DNA of 9,336 bases from Alphaproteobacteria bacterium (GTDB taxonomy: Bacteria; Pseudomonadota; Alphaproteobacteria; Caulobacterales; Caulobacteraceae), in the NCBI GenBank assembly GCA_028869395.1, contig JAGWSE010000372.1, forward strand, positions 1 through 9,336, given 5' to 3'. The notes beneath the pieces were generated by a model. That model was given only the letters and a program-made list of their open reading frames with translations. It did not search any database and was not told the origin of the DNA. The position numbers and the translations under genes are program-made. This document shows positions 1 through 5,740 of the stretch, piece after piece. Each line of letters starts with the position of its first letter. Position 1 is the stretch's first letter.

Positions 1-622
1 GGGCGCGTTCGGAGCGGGCGTAGCGATCGGAGGCGGCCGCCAGCACCTTCTGCAGGTAGGCGTAGCGCGCCTCGTCGGCGAGCGCGGTCTCCGCCAGCTG
101 CCGGGCCTGCTGGGCGGTGCTCCATTCGGCCCAGAGGAGGTCGAGATTGGCCTGTCGGGCGGTGAACCTCGCCGCGGCACGCGCGCTCGCCCGGGCGAGA
201 AGCCCCGCCACGTCGAGGCTCGGCGAGATGGTGTAGGCCGTCTGCTTGTCGGGACCGGCGATGGGGTGGTCGAACCCTGCGGTGATCTGCGGCTCGGGCA
301 GAAGGCCCGCCTGGAACACCTCGGCGGCGTTCACGCCCAGCGCCGCCCGCTTGGCGGCGAGGTCGGGGCTGTTCAGGACCGCCAGCACGCCGACCTCAAG
401 CGGATCGAGGCCGTCGCGCGGATCGATCCGGATGGTCTTCAGGGGCCCCACCCTGAGCTGCGACACGTCCACCTTGAGCCCGCTCAGGCGGGCCTGGGTG
501 TCCGGCGCCGACGAAAGCGGCCTGGCATGATAGACGGCGCAGCCGCTGAGCGCGCCGGCCCCCGCCAGGCCGATGGCCAGGCCCCGCAGCCAGGTGGCGA
601 TGTGTCGCTTGGGGGAGGTCAC
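1..622 (-). CDS. TolC-family outer-membrane efflux lipoprotein (N-terminal part, cut by window edge)
   Basis: About 207 N-terminal residues are visible; the C-terminal part lies beyond base 1. The protein starts MTSPKRH, followed by a hydrophobic stretch ending in the lipobox LSGC (Cys28), so it is predicted to be lipidated and sent to the outer membrane. Residues about 70-120 (DPLEVGVLAVLNSPDL, then VFQAGLLPEPQITAGFD) and the following Ala/Arg/Gln-rich helix match the first repeat of the OEP (TolC/NodT/CusC) family, the outer-membrane channel of tripartite RND-type efflux pumps. The GTG start at 620-622 is supported by an in-frame TGA 12 codons upstream and by the well-placed signal peptide; the ribosome site is weak. 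The pump substrate cannot be told from this part. RND and adaptor genes would be expected left of the window. A motif shared with the two-component cluster lies 70 bases upstream. Confidence 0.88.
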   Translation of the reverse strand, partial: MTSPKRHIATWLRGLAIGLAGAGALSGCAVYHARPLSSAPDTQARLSGLKVDVSQLRVGPLKTIRIDPRDGLDPLEVGVLAVLNSPDLAAKRAALGVNAAEVFQAGLLPEPQITAGFDHPIAGPDKQTAYTISPSLDVAGLLARASARAAARFTARQANLDLLWAEWSTAQQARQLAETALADEARYAYLQKVLAAASDRYARSERA

Positions 623-692
623 AGGCGCGAGATTCCCGAATTCCGAACGGCCCCGTCAATGACCGGGTCAATGCGCCCACTGCGTGACGCGG

Positions 693-716
693 ACATTACC
701 GATTTTCAATGTTGCG
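693..716 (-). promoter_or_regulatory. Putative operator, copy 1, upstream of the tolC-like gene
   Basis: Read toward the tolC-like gene this is CGCAACATTG, seven bases (CGATTTT on the plus strand), then GTAATGT. Over these 24 bases it differs at only two positions from copy 2 at 5274-5301. It lies 70 bases upstream of the GTG start at 622. The left half ACATT and right half AATGT form a short inverted repeat. The regulator is inferred to be the OmpR-type protein encoded at 3748-4425; nothing in the sequence proves that binding. Confidence 0.6.
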
Positions 717-922
717 AGCGCGCCCTGCAACGCCCGCGGCGGCGGCGTCCGGCCGGGGAGGACAGCCGCCCCGTCGAAGCCGGCCCGACGACCCGCTCCA
801 GGCGGCGAGCGCCCCCTGCCCGGCCTCGACAGCGCGGCGCCCGGACGGCCGGCGCCAATGAAATTCTCGGCCGGCAGCGGAGCTTCCAGGACGCTCAGGG
901 ATTGTCGCGGCGGAGGCGCTGC

Positions 923-1771
923 ATGGGTTTCTGGATCTCCTCGGCCGCCACGGCGGCGTTTGCGATGGCCTCCACAGCCGTGGTCCTGACGGCGCTGATC
1001 CTGGTGGAGCATGCCGCGCCCAGGGGCCGCCATCCCCTCGCGTCGCGCCTGAAGGGGGCGATGTTCTGGAGCATCTACATCCCGCTCAGCGCTGTGATCC
1101 TCGCCGGGCTGTCGGCGCTCTGGCGGCGCCTGGGCGTTGCGCCCCTCGCCACCCTGCCCCTCTCGACCTGGTTCTCGTGGGCGGGACCCGCGGGCCCGCT
1201 GTTGAGCGGCCTGGCGGTGATCCTGGCCACGGACTTCCTCAACTACGGGTTCCACCGGATACAGCACCGCCTGCTCTGGCGGTTCCATGCGGTGCATCAC
1301 GCCATCGGCGAGATGCACGCGGTGGGGTCCTACGACCATCCCGCGGACATTGTCTTCGGGTTCGCTCTGGTCGCCGCACCGCTCAGTCTCGTCTCCTTCG
1401 GGGCGGGGTCCGGGGGCGTGGTCGTGCAGCTGCTGCTGGCTGTCCACCTGAAGTACGTCCACGCCTCGACGCGGCTGCACTTCGGCCCGCTTCGGCGGCT
1501 GCTTGTCGACAACGCCTACCACCGCATCCACCACTCCCTGGACCCACGGCATGCGGGCAAGAACTTCGGCTCGATCACCACCATCTGGGACCAGGTGTTC
1601 GGAACCGCCTACTTCCCGGCGCCGGACGAGTGGCCGCGCACCGGCCTCGCCGAAACCGACGAGCCGCGCTCCGTGCGCGAGTTCCTGACGCTGCCGTTCC
1701 GGCTCGATCCCGCACGCCGGATCGCCGAGGCGCCCGGCCCGGCCGCCGCGGCGAAGCCCGCCGGGACCTAG
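923..1771 (+). CDS. Sterol desaturase / fatty acid hydroxylase family membrane di-iron enzyme
   Basis: This 282-aa integral membrane protein belongs to the fatty-acid hydroxylase superfamily. It carries the full histidine signature: HRIQH (111-115), HAVHH (122-126) and HRIHH (200-204), which would ligate a di-iron centre for O2-dependent hydroxylation or desaturation of a lipid substrate. Hydrophobic segments at about 8-28, 48-67, 90-108 and 140-175 fit the family topology, with the His clusters facing the cytosol. The length is normal for bacterial members. The ATG at 923 is chosen because GGAGG (911-915) sits seven bases upstream. The open frame upstream of it, back to 266, is antisense to the tolC-like gene and is not coding. 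The substrate (sterol, hopanoid, carotenoid or fatty acid) cannot be told. It is transcribed away from the tolC-like gene and converges on the two-component cluster. Confidence 0.9.
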   Translation: MGFWISSAATAAFAMASTAVVLTALILVEHAAPRGRHPLASRLKGAMFWSIYIPLSAVILAGLSALWRRLGVAPLATLPLSTWFSWAGPAGPLLSGLAVILATDFLNYGFHRIQHRLLWRFHAVHHAIGEMHAVGSYDHPADIVFGFALVAAPLSLVSFGAGSGGVVVQLLLAVHLKYVHASTRLHFGPLRRLLVDNAYHRIHHSLDPRHAGKNFGSITTIWDQVFGTAYFPAPDEWPRTGLAETDEPRSVREFLTLPFRLDPARRIAEAPGPAAAAKPAGT

Positions 1772-1941
1772 ACGCGCCCGACGCGCGCAGGCGAGGTTGA
1801 ACGCCGCGCGCCGCGAGCCGGGGCCCCCAGGTCGCACGTCGAGCCGTTCGGCGCCGATCGGCGGCCGAACCCAGGGACGGCGGCCTGGCGGGGTCGCCTC
1901 GGTCAAGGCCGCCCTCCGCTCGCCCGACCCGAACCCCCCGT

Positions 1942-1971
1942 CCCGATCCCTCGCCCCCCGATCCCTCGCCC
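1942..1971. repeat. Perfect 15-bp tandem duplication
   Basis: The unit CCCGATCCCTCGCCC occurs twice back to back (1942-1956 and 1957-1971) in the gene-free convergent gap 1772-2052. No coding or hairpin role is evident. Confidence 0.8.
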
Positions 1972-1982
1972 CGACCCCGCGC

Positions 1983-2034
1983 GCCGGACCCTAAGGCCGG
2001 ACCCTAACGCGGGACCCTCTCTCCGGACCCCCTC
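1983..2034. repeat. Degenerate 13-bp tandem repeats, four units
   Basis: Unit 1 GCCGGACCCTAAG (1983) and unit 2 GCCGGACCCTAAC (1996) differ at one base. Unit 3 (2009) and unit 4 (2022) keep the GGACCC core. Together with the 15-bp duplication just upstream this fills much of the 281-base gap between the converging sterol-desaturase gene and the small membrane gene. I see no convincing intrinsic terminator in the gap and no gene. Confidence 0.7.
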
Positions 2035-2052
2035 GCTCCGGATCTGGGGCGA

Positions 2053-2361
2053 TCAGGATCGCTGCCAGATCCAGGAGGGGCCCGTCGGCGCCTGCGACTT
2101 GCGGGCGGGAGGACCGTTGCCCTCCAGGCGCTCCGCCAGGCCCGCGGGCGGCGGACGAAGCGCCAGCACGACCGCGCCGATCAGCACCAGGAGACTGATC
2201 GCGAGCAGCACGAGCGCCCAGCGCGAGGGGGCGCCCCGCCGGCTACGCCCGCTCGCCCGGCGACGGCTCAGGGCCGAGGTCCGGCGCTCGGCTCGCCCGG
2301 GTGGGACGCGAGCGGCGCCGGTCGTCGCGCCGCGAGGTTTGTCGCCGGCCCGTCTCGTCAT
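2053..2361 (-). CDS. Small single-pass membrane protein at the end of the two-component operon
   Basis: This 102-aa protein of unknown function has an Arg-rich N-terminal half (residues 1-47), one strong transmembrane segment (about 48-68, WALVLLAISLLVLIGAVVLAL) and a Pro-rich 34-residue tail ending WIWQRS. By the positive-inside rule the Arg-rich part is cytoplasmic and the tail periplasmic. Its ATG overlaps the TGA of the histidine-kinase gene (ATGA at 2358-2361), so the two are probably translationally coupled. I do not recognise a family. Position suggests an accessory to the kinase, but that is inference. Confidence 0.65.
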   Translation of the reverse strand: MTRRAGDKPRGATTGAARVPPGRAERRTSALSRRRASGRSRRGAPSRWALVLLAISLLVLIGAVVLALRPPPAGLAERLEGNGPPARKSQAPTGPSWIWQRS

Positions 2362-3761
2362 GGCGGGGCGCTCGGGGCGGACGGCTGGACCCTTGGACGA
2401 CGCGGCAGGATGACCCGAGCCACAAGCCCCGGCCTATTGTCCGAAAGCACCAGTTCCCCTTCGTGCAGTTGAGCCACGGCCTGGACCATGGCCAGTCCCA
2501 GGCCCGCGCCCGGCGTGGTGCGGCTCCTGTCCAGCCTGTAGAATCGCCGGGTCACCTTCGCGCGCTCGTCCGGGGGGATGCCGGGGCCCTTGTCCGCCAC
2601 GGAGATCACGGCGCGAGTCCCCTCGGCCCTTACGCTCAGCTCGACAGCGCCAGGCGGCGGCGTATGGGCGAAGGCGTTCTCGAGGAGGTTCGAGACCAGC
2701 TGGGCCAGGAGGTTCTCGTCGCCGTCCACCTGCAGGTCCGGCGCGACATGGCCTGCGAACGCGCGGCCTTCGTCCTCCGCCACCGGCTCGTAGGCCTGCT
2801 GGACCCGCTCCACCACCTCGGAGAGGTTGACGGGCCGGAAGCCCTCGCGGCCCCCGCCCTCAACCTGCGCGATCCGCAGCAACGAGCTGAAGGTCGCCAG
2901 GATCTCGTCCACCTGCGCCATCGCCGCCTGGGCGAGGGCGTCGCGCTCGGGGTTCGGCGCCCCGTCCCCCAACGCCGCCTCCAGGCGTCCGCGAAGCCGG
3001 GTCAGCGGGGTCCTGAGGTCGTGGGCCACGTCGCTCGAAACCTGACGAAGGCCTTCCATCAACCCGTTGATGCGGTCCAACATGGCGTTGAGATTGGCGG
3101 CCAGCCTGTCGAACTCCGCCCCCATGCCCATGGCGGGAAGCCGTTCGTCGAGCCGCCCCTCCATGATCCGCGCCGCCGCGGCGTTGACCCGGTCGATACG
3201 GGAAAGCACCTGCCGGCCGATCAGGAAGGCCACGCACAGGGCCATCAGCAGGATGAGGCCGCCGGCGGCCGCGGTCGCCTCCACCAGGGTCTCCCGCAGC
3301 TCATGGAAGTCGTAGGTGGAGCGGCCGACCACCAGCAGCCCGCCGCCCGGCAGGGTCTCGCCCAGGGTCCGCACCTCGGCCATCTCCTCGGCGTATTCAC
3401 GGGACTCCGGCGGCGCGGGCACCTGCACCTCGGCCCAGCCGCGGCGGCCCGCGGAAACCGGCAGGTCGCCGGCCAGCAGGTCCCCGCCCGGCCCGAACAC
3501 GAGATAGTAGAAGGCGCTGGAGCCCAGCACGCGCTGCCGCTCGCGGACGAGCGCGGCGATCCCGGTCGCATTTCCGCCGGGGGCGGTGCGCTCCAGGAGC
3601 TGGATCTCGCTAGTGACGTCGTCGCGAAGGGAACGGCGCGCGTAGTCGGCGACGGTCAGGTCGAAGAAGGCCACCAGCACGACGGCCCCCAATGCGAACA
3701 GCAGCCCGTACAGGGTCGCCAGCCGGAACGCGGCGGTCCCGGTGATCCTAGGCAGAGGCAT
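2358..3761 (-). CDS. Two-component sensor histidine kinase (HAMP-HisKA-HATPase)
   Basis: This 467-aa inner-membrane kinase has TM1 at about 12-33, a periplasmic sensor region of roughly 130 residues (34-163) without a domain I recognise, TM2 at about 164-182 and HAMP at about 183-236. The HisKA H-box is SSDVAHDLRTPLTRLRG, with His247 as the phosphorylation site. The HATPase has its N-box at NLLENAFAHTP (Asn362), G1 at DKGPGIP (390-396), the F-box RRFYRLDRSR and G2 at GAGLGL (418-423). All catalytic motifs are intact. The layout resembles CusS/QseC-type kinases that partner OmpR-family regulators. The ATG at 3759-3761 lies inside the end of the regulator gene (14-base overlap), implying coupled translation. 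The signal is not deducible; neighbours suggest envelope or efflux-related stress. Confidence 0.93.
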   Translation of the reverse strand: MPLPRITGTAAFRLATLYGLLFALGAVVLVAFFDLTVADYARRSLRDDVTSEIQLLERTAPGGNATGIAALVRERQRVLGSSAFYYLVFGPGGDLLAGDLPVSAGRRGWAEVQVPAPPESREYAEEMAEVRTLGETLPGGGLLVVGRSTYDFHELRETLVEATAAAGGLILLMALCVAFLIGRQVLSRIDRVNAAAARIMEGRLDERLPAMGMGAEFDRLAANLNAMLDRINGLMEGLRQVSSDVAHDLRTPLTRLRGRLEAALGDGAPNPERDALAQAAMAQVDEILATFSSLLRIAQVEGGGREGFRPVNLSEVVERVQQAYEPVAEDEGRAFAGHVAPDLQVDGDENLLAQLVSNLLENAFAHTPPPGAVELSVRAEGTRAVISVADKGPGIPPDERAKVTRRFYRLDRSRTTPGAGLGLAMVQAVAQLHEGELVLSDNRPGLVARVILPRRPRVQPSAPSAPP

Positions 3762-4425
3762 CGATGCGGTATCCGGCGCCGCGCACGGTCTGGATCAGTT
3801 CCTTGCCGAAGCCGCGGTCCACCTTGGCCCGGATACGGCTCATGTGGCTTTCCACAATGTTGGTCTTCGGGTCGAAGTGGAAGGACCAGACGTTCTCCAG
3901 CAGCATGGTGCGGGTGACGATCTGGCCCGCGTGCTTCATGAGGAACTCCAGCAGCCTGAATTCCTGCGGCTTGAGGTCGATGCGCCGCCCCGCCCGGGCC
4001 ACCGTGCGCTTGAGCATGTCCAGCTGCAGGTCGCCCACCTGCAGCACGGTCTGGACCTCGGCGATGGGGGGCCGGCGCGCGAGGGCGTTCAGCCGCGCCA
4101 CCAGCTCGGTGAAGGCGAAGGGCTTGACCAGGTAATCGTCGCCGCCCGCCTCCAGGCCCTCCACCCGGTCGCCGATCCCGCCCAGGGCCGTCAGGAACAG
4201 CACGGGGGTGAGCACGCCGGCGGCGCGCAGGGACTTGACCATCTTGAGGCCGTCCATGCCCGGCGCCATGCGATCGACCACCAGCACGTCGTAGACCCCT
4301 TCCAGCGCCAGGTGGAAGGCGTCGCGGCCGTCGTGGCAGAGATCGACCACATGGCCGGCCTGGGACAGCCCCTTCCTGAGGTAGCCGGCCGTGTCCGGTT
4401 CGTCTTCGAGGACCAGGATCTTCAC
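3748..4425 (-). CDS. OmpR/PhoB-family DNA-binding response regulator
   Basis: This 225-aa regulator has a receiver domain (1-115) with acidic pocket Glu7-Asp8, phospho-acceptor Asp51 in VLVVDRMAPGMDG, Thr79 and Lys101 (YLVKPFAF). A winged-helix output domain follows (about 128-222: KPQEFRLLEFLMKHAGQIVT, then the family's NIVESHMSRIRAKVDR and the RGAGYRI wing). I chose GTG at 4423-4425 because the receiver's first strand (KILVLEDE) begins right after it; an in-frame TTG at 4440 would add only five residues. It sits 33 bases after the pepSY stop and overlaps the kinase gene. It most resembles the CopR/QseB/TctD group. It is the obvious candidate to bind the motif repeated upstream of the tolC-like, 111-aa and pepSY genes. 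Confidence 0.94.
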   Translation of the reverse strand: MKILVLEDEPDTAGYLRKGLSQAGHVVDLCHDGRDAFHLALEGVYDVLVVDRMAPGMDGLKMVKSLRAAGVLTPVLFLTALGGIGDRVEGLEAGGDDYLVKPFAFTELVARLNALARRPPIAEVQTVLQVGDLQLDMLKRTVARAGRRIDLKPQEFRLLEFLMKHAGQIVTRTMLLENVWSFHFDPKTNIVESHMSRIRAKVDRGFGKELIQTVRGAGYRIDASA

Positions 4426-4458
4426 GGCCGGCTCGCCCAAGGGTCAGGCGTCCCGGGC

Positions 4459-4767
4459 TCAGTCAGGGGTGTCGAGGTCGTTCTCGAGCACCTTGCCCGT
4501 GCGGGCGTCGACGCCGACCTCATAGGTGGTCCCCTTGGACTTCACGTCGAAGGAGTAGCGCAGGCCGCTGCCGCCCTTCTCCTTCTCGAGCTCCTGGCCG
4601 ACGATCTTGCCGGGGCGCGCGTGAAGCGCCGTGGCGCGGGCCTGGGCCAGGTTCACCTTTGCGGAAGCGAGATACTGGTGGCCGGTGAGCGGCTTGGCCT
4701 GGGCGGCCGCGGCGCCGGCCAGGACGAAGGCCGCGCAGGCGGCGGAAGTGATCAGGAAGGAACGCAT
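4459..4767 (-). CDS. Secreted PepSY-domain protein
   Basis: This 102-aa protein has a clear Sec signal peptide (MRSFLITSAACAAFVLAG... with likely cleavage after AQA, residue 24). One PepSY-like domain follows: LAQARATALHARPGKIVGQE, then GLRYSFDVKSKGTTYEVGVD and ARTGKVLEND. It should be periplasmic. Small PepSY proteins often sit next to two-component genes and are thought to modulate sensors or proteases; the exact role here is unknown. The ATG at 4765-4767 is preferred over longer in-frame starts because GGAG (4775-4778) lies seven bases upstream and the signal peptide begins there. The 120-base gap to the upstream 111-aa gene holds a copy of the shared motif, so this gene probably has its own promoter that also drives the regulator and kinase. 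Confidence 0.88.
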   Translation of the reverse strand: MRSFLITSAACAAFVLAGAAAAQAKPLTGHQYLASAKVNLAQARATALHARPGKIVGQELEKEKGGSGLRYSFDVKSKGTTYEVGVDARTGKVLENDLDTPD

Positions 4768-4825
4768 GGAGTAACTCCGTTTGTGGAGCCCCATCCTCGC
4801 CGGCGCCCCCTGCCCGCGCCGTGAA

Positions 4826-4852
4826 CGCAACATTGTCGTTGCGTAACGATGT
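4826..4852 (+). promoter_or_regulatory. Putative operator, copy 3, upstream of pepSY-regulator-kinase genes
   Basis: The plus strand reads CGCAACATTG, seven bases, then GTAACGATGT. The ten-base half is identical to copies 1 and 2; the second half keeps GTAA and an offset GATGT. It lies 58 bases upstream of the pepSY ATG at 4767. Relative to its gene it is inverted compared with the other two copies. If the regulator binds here, the system autoregulates. Confidence 0.5.
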
Positions 4853-4887
4853 AAGCCGAAGCTGGACCTCACCGTGGCCGATTTGCG

Positions 4888-5223
4888 TCACCCGCCGTCC
4901 TCCCCGCGTTCGCCATCGCCGGCGCGACGGCCGGATCGCTTCCAGGCGCTCGCCGCCGCCCAAATGACCGCGTAGACCACGGCGGACGCGGCGAAAACCT
5001 CCACCGCGCGCACCAGGGCCGCCTGCCGGGCGACCTCCAGGCCGAAGCTCCGCGCGAGCGGCGAGCCGCGAGCGCCCAACTCCAGGCTGTATCGCAGGTA
5101 TCGCAGCCGGGCCGCGGCCGCCGCCAGGCCCCCCGAGGCCATTGCGTAACCGCAAGACGCCGCGGTCCAGACCCATGAGCTCGCGGGCGCGCGCGGCGTG
5201 CGTCTGTAGGAAACTGCAGCCAT
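4888..5223 (-). CDS. Small membrane protein of unknown function, 111 aa
   Basis: I do not recognise this protein. It has a hydrophobic Ala-rich stretch at about 17-40, a basic segment RLRYLRYSLELGARG, a strong predicted transmembrane helix at about 73-93 (VEVFAASAVVYAVIWAAASAW) and a short charged tail (KRSGRRAGDGERGEDGG). The ATG at 5221-5223 is chosen because AAGGA (5229-5233) lies five bases upstream; an ATG at 5256 would add eleven Arg-rich residues and lacks a well-spaced ribosome site. A perfect inverted repeat (5274-5301) of the motif also found upstream of the tolC-like gene lies 50 bases upstream, which supports a real, regulated gene. It is followed after 120 bases by the pepSY gene on the same strand. 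Confidence 0.6.
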   Translation of the reverse strand: MAAVSYRRTPRAPASSWVWTAASCGYAMASGGLAAAAARLRYLRYSLELGARGSPLARSFGLEVARQAALVRAVEVFAASAVVYAVIWAAASAWKRSGRRAGDGERGEDGG

Positions 5224-5252
5224 GGAGGTCCTTCGGACGCAGCTTCGCACCC

Positions 5253-5475
5253 TCATCCTGCGCCCCGCGTGCCCGCAACATTACAGCTTTTCAATGTTGC
5301 GTCGGCGGGCGGTGTTGTCTCAGATTGAAAACCGCCCTGGGGCCGTCGCCTGAGCTCGGATAGGATTAGGTCGATGAACTCTGCGGATAGGTCACGGTCT
5401 GCCAACCGTTCTACGCGGAGCCAGATGTAGAACAGCACGAGCAGGCAAGAAGCTGAGCAAGATGAGCCAGCCCAT
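5253..5475 (-). pseudogene. Small membrane-protein gene, apparently frameshifted
   Basis: An ATG at 5473-5475 has a strong ribosome site (AGGGGGAG at 5483-5490, seven bases upstream) and begins MGWLILLSFL. This frame then runs into basic, unlike-protein residues and stops at 5392 after 27 codons. A second minus-strand frame continues the hydrophobic helix (CLLVLFYIWLRVERLADRD), then reads LSAEFIDLILSELRRRPQ and stays open to a TGA at 5253. The two pieces join sensibly with one base removed near 5440-5450, giving a one-TM protein with an amphipathic tail. The last 20 or so residues cross the operator at 5274-5301 and are probably not original. It could be a real mutation or a sequencing indel; the family is not recognised. 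Confidence 0.4.
5274..5301 (-). promoter_or_regulatory. Putative operator, copy 2, perfect inverted repeat upstream of the 111-aa gene
   Basis: CGCAACATT (5274-5282) and AATGTTGCG (5293-5301) are a perfect 9-bp inverted repeat around a 10-base spacer. Read toward the gene it is CGCAACATTG, seven bases, GTAATGTTGCG. It is the most symmetric of the three copies and lies 50 bases upstream of the ATG at 5223. No poly-T run follows, and it lies at the start of a gene, so an operator fits better than a terminator. Confidence 0.62.
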
Positions 5476-5507
5476 TCCGGTTCTCCCCCTGCACGGATAC
5501 CGGCACC

Positions 5508-5740
5508 ATGCCTAAAGGCCCTCGCGGAGAGAAGCGCCCCGCCGACGCCATCGGCCGCGCCATCTGGTCGCCAAGATCGCGACGGGGGAGATCGAGGACA
5601 ACGCCACTCCCGCCGACAAGGCGCATCACGCGCGGGGCGGCAAGAAGGGCGGCGCTGCTAGAGCTGCGAAACTGACGCCTGAGCAGCGCTCAGAGATCGC
5701 TAAGAAGGCGGCCGCGAAGCGGTGGCGCTCTCGTCCCTAA
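5508..5740 (+). pseudogene. Small basic nucleic-acid-binding-type protein gene (MPKGPRGEKRPAD family), frameshifted
   Basis: The ATG at 5508 gives MPKGPRGEKRPADAIGRAI, the recognisable start of a small alphaproteobacterial family often annotated as RNA-binding or histone-like. After that the frame turns nonsensical and stops at 5673-5675. From 5567 the next frame gives VAKIATGEIEDNATPADKA, then a KKGGAARAAK segment and the typical end LTPEQRSEIAKKAAAKRW, with TAA at 5738-5740. One missing base near 5563-5567 would restore a single protein of about 77 aa (for example by making ATG-GTC follow GCC-ATC). No ATG exists in the second frame. It is either a pseudogene or a sequencing deletion. It is divergent from the other frameshifted small gene next to it. 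Confidence 0.65.

Noticed and set aside
266..922. In-frame upstream extension of the sterol-desaturase gene
   Set aside because: It runs antisense to the tolC-like gene, has Arg/Pro-rich composition, and the family-length protein begins at 923 behind GGAGG.
1942..2034. Tandem repeats considered as a CRISPR array
   Set aside because: Units of 13 and 15 bp are directly abutted with no spacers and there are no cas genes in the window.
2301..3917. Long plus-strand open frame antisense to the histidine kinase
   Set aside because: Low-complexity translation with no motifs; the opposite strand encodes all kinase motifs intact.
5274..5301. Inverted repeat read as an intrinsic terminator
   Set aside because: No T-rich tail, a 10-base spacer, near-identical partial copies at two other promoter regions, and a position 50 bases before a start codon all favour an operator.
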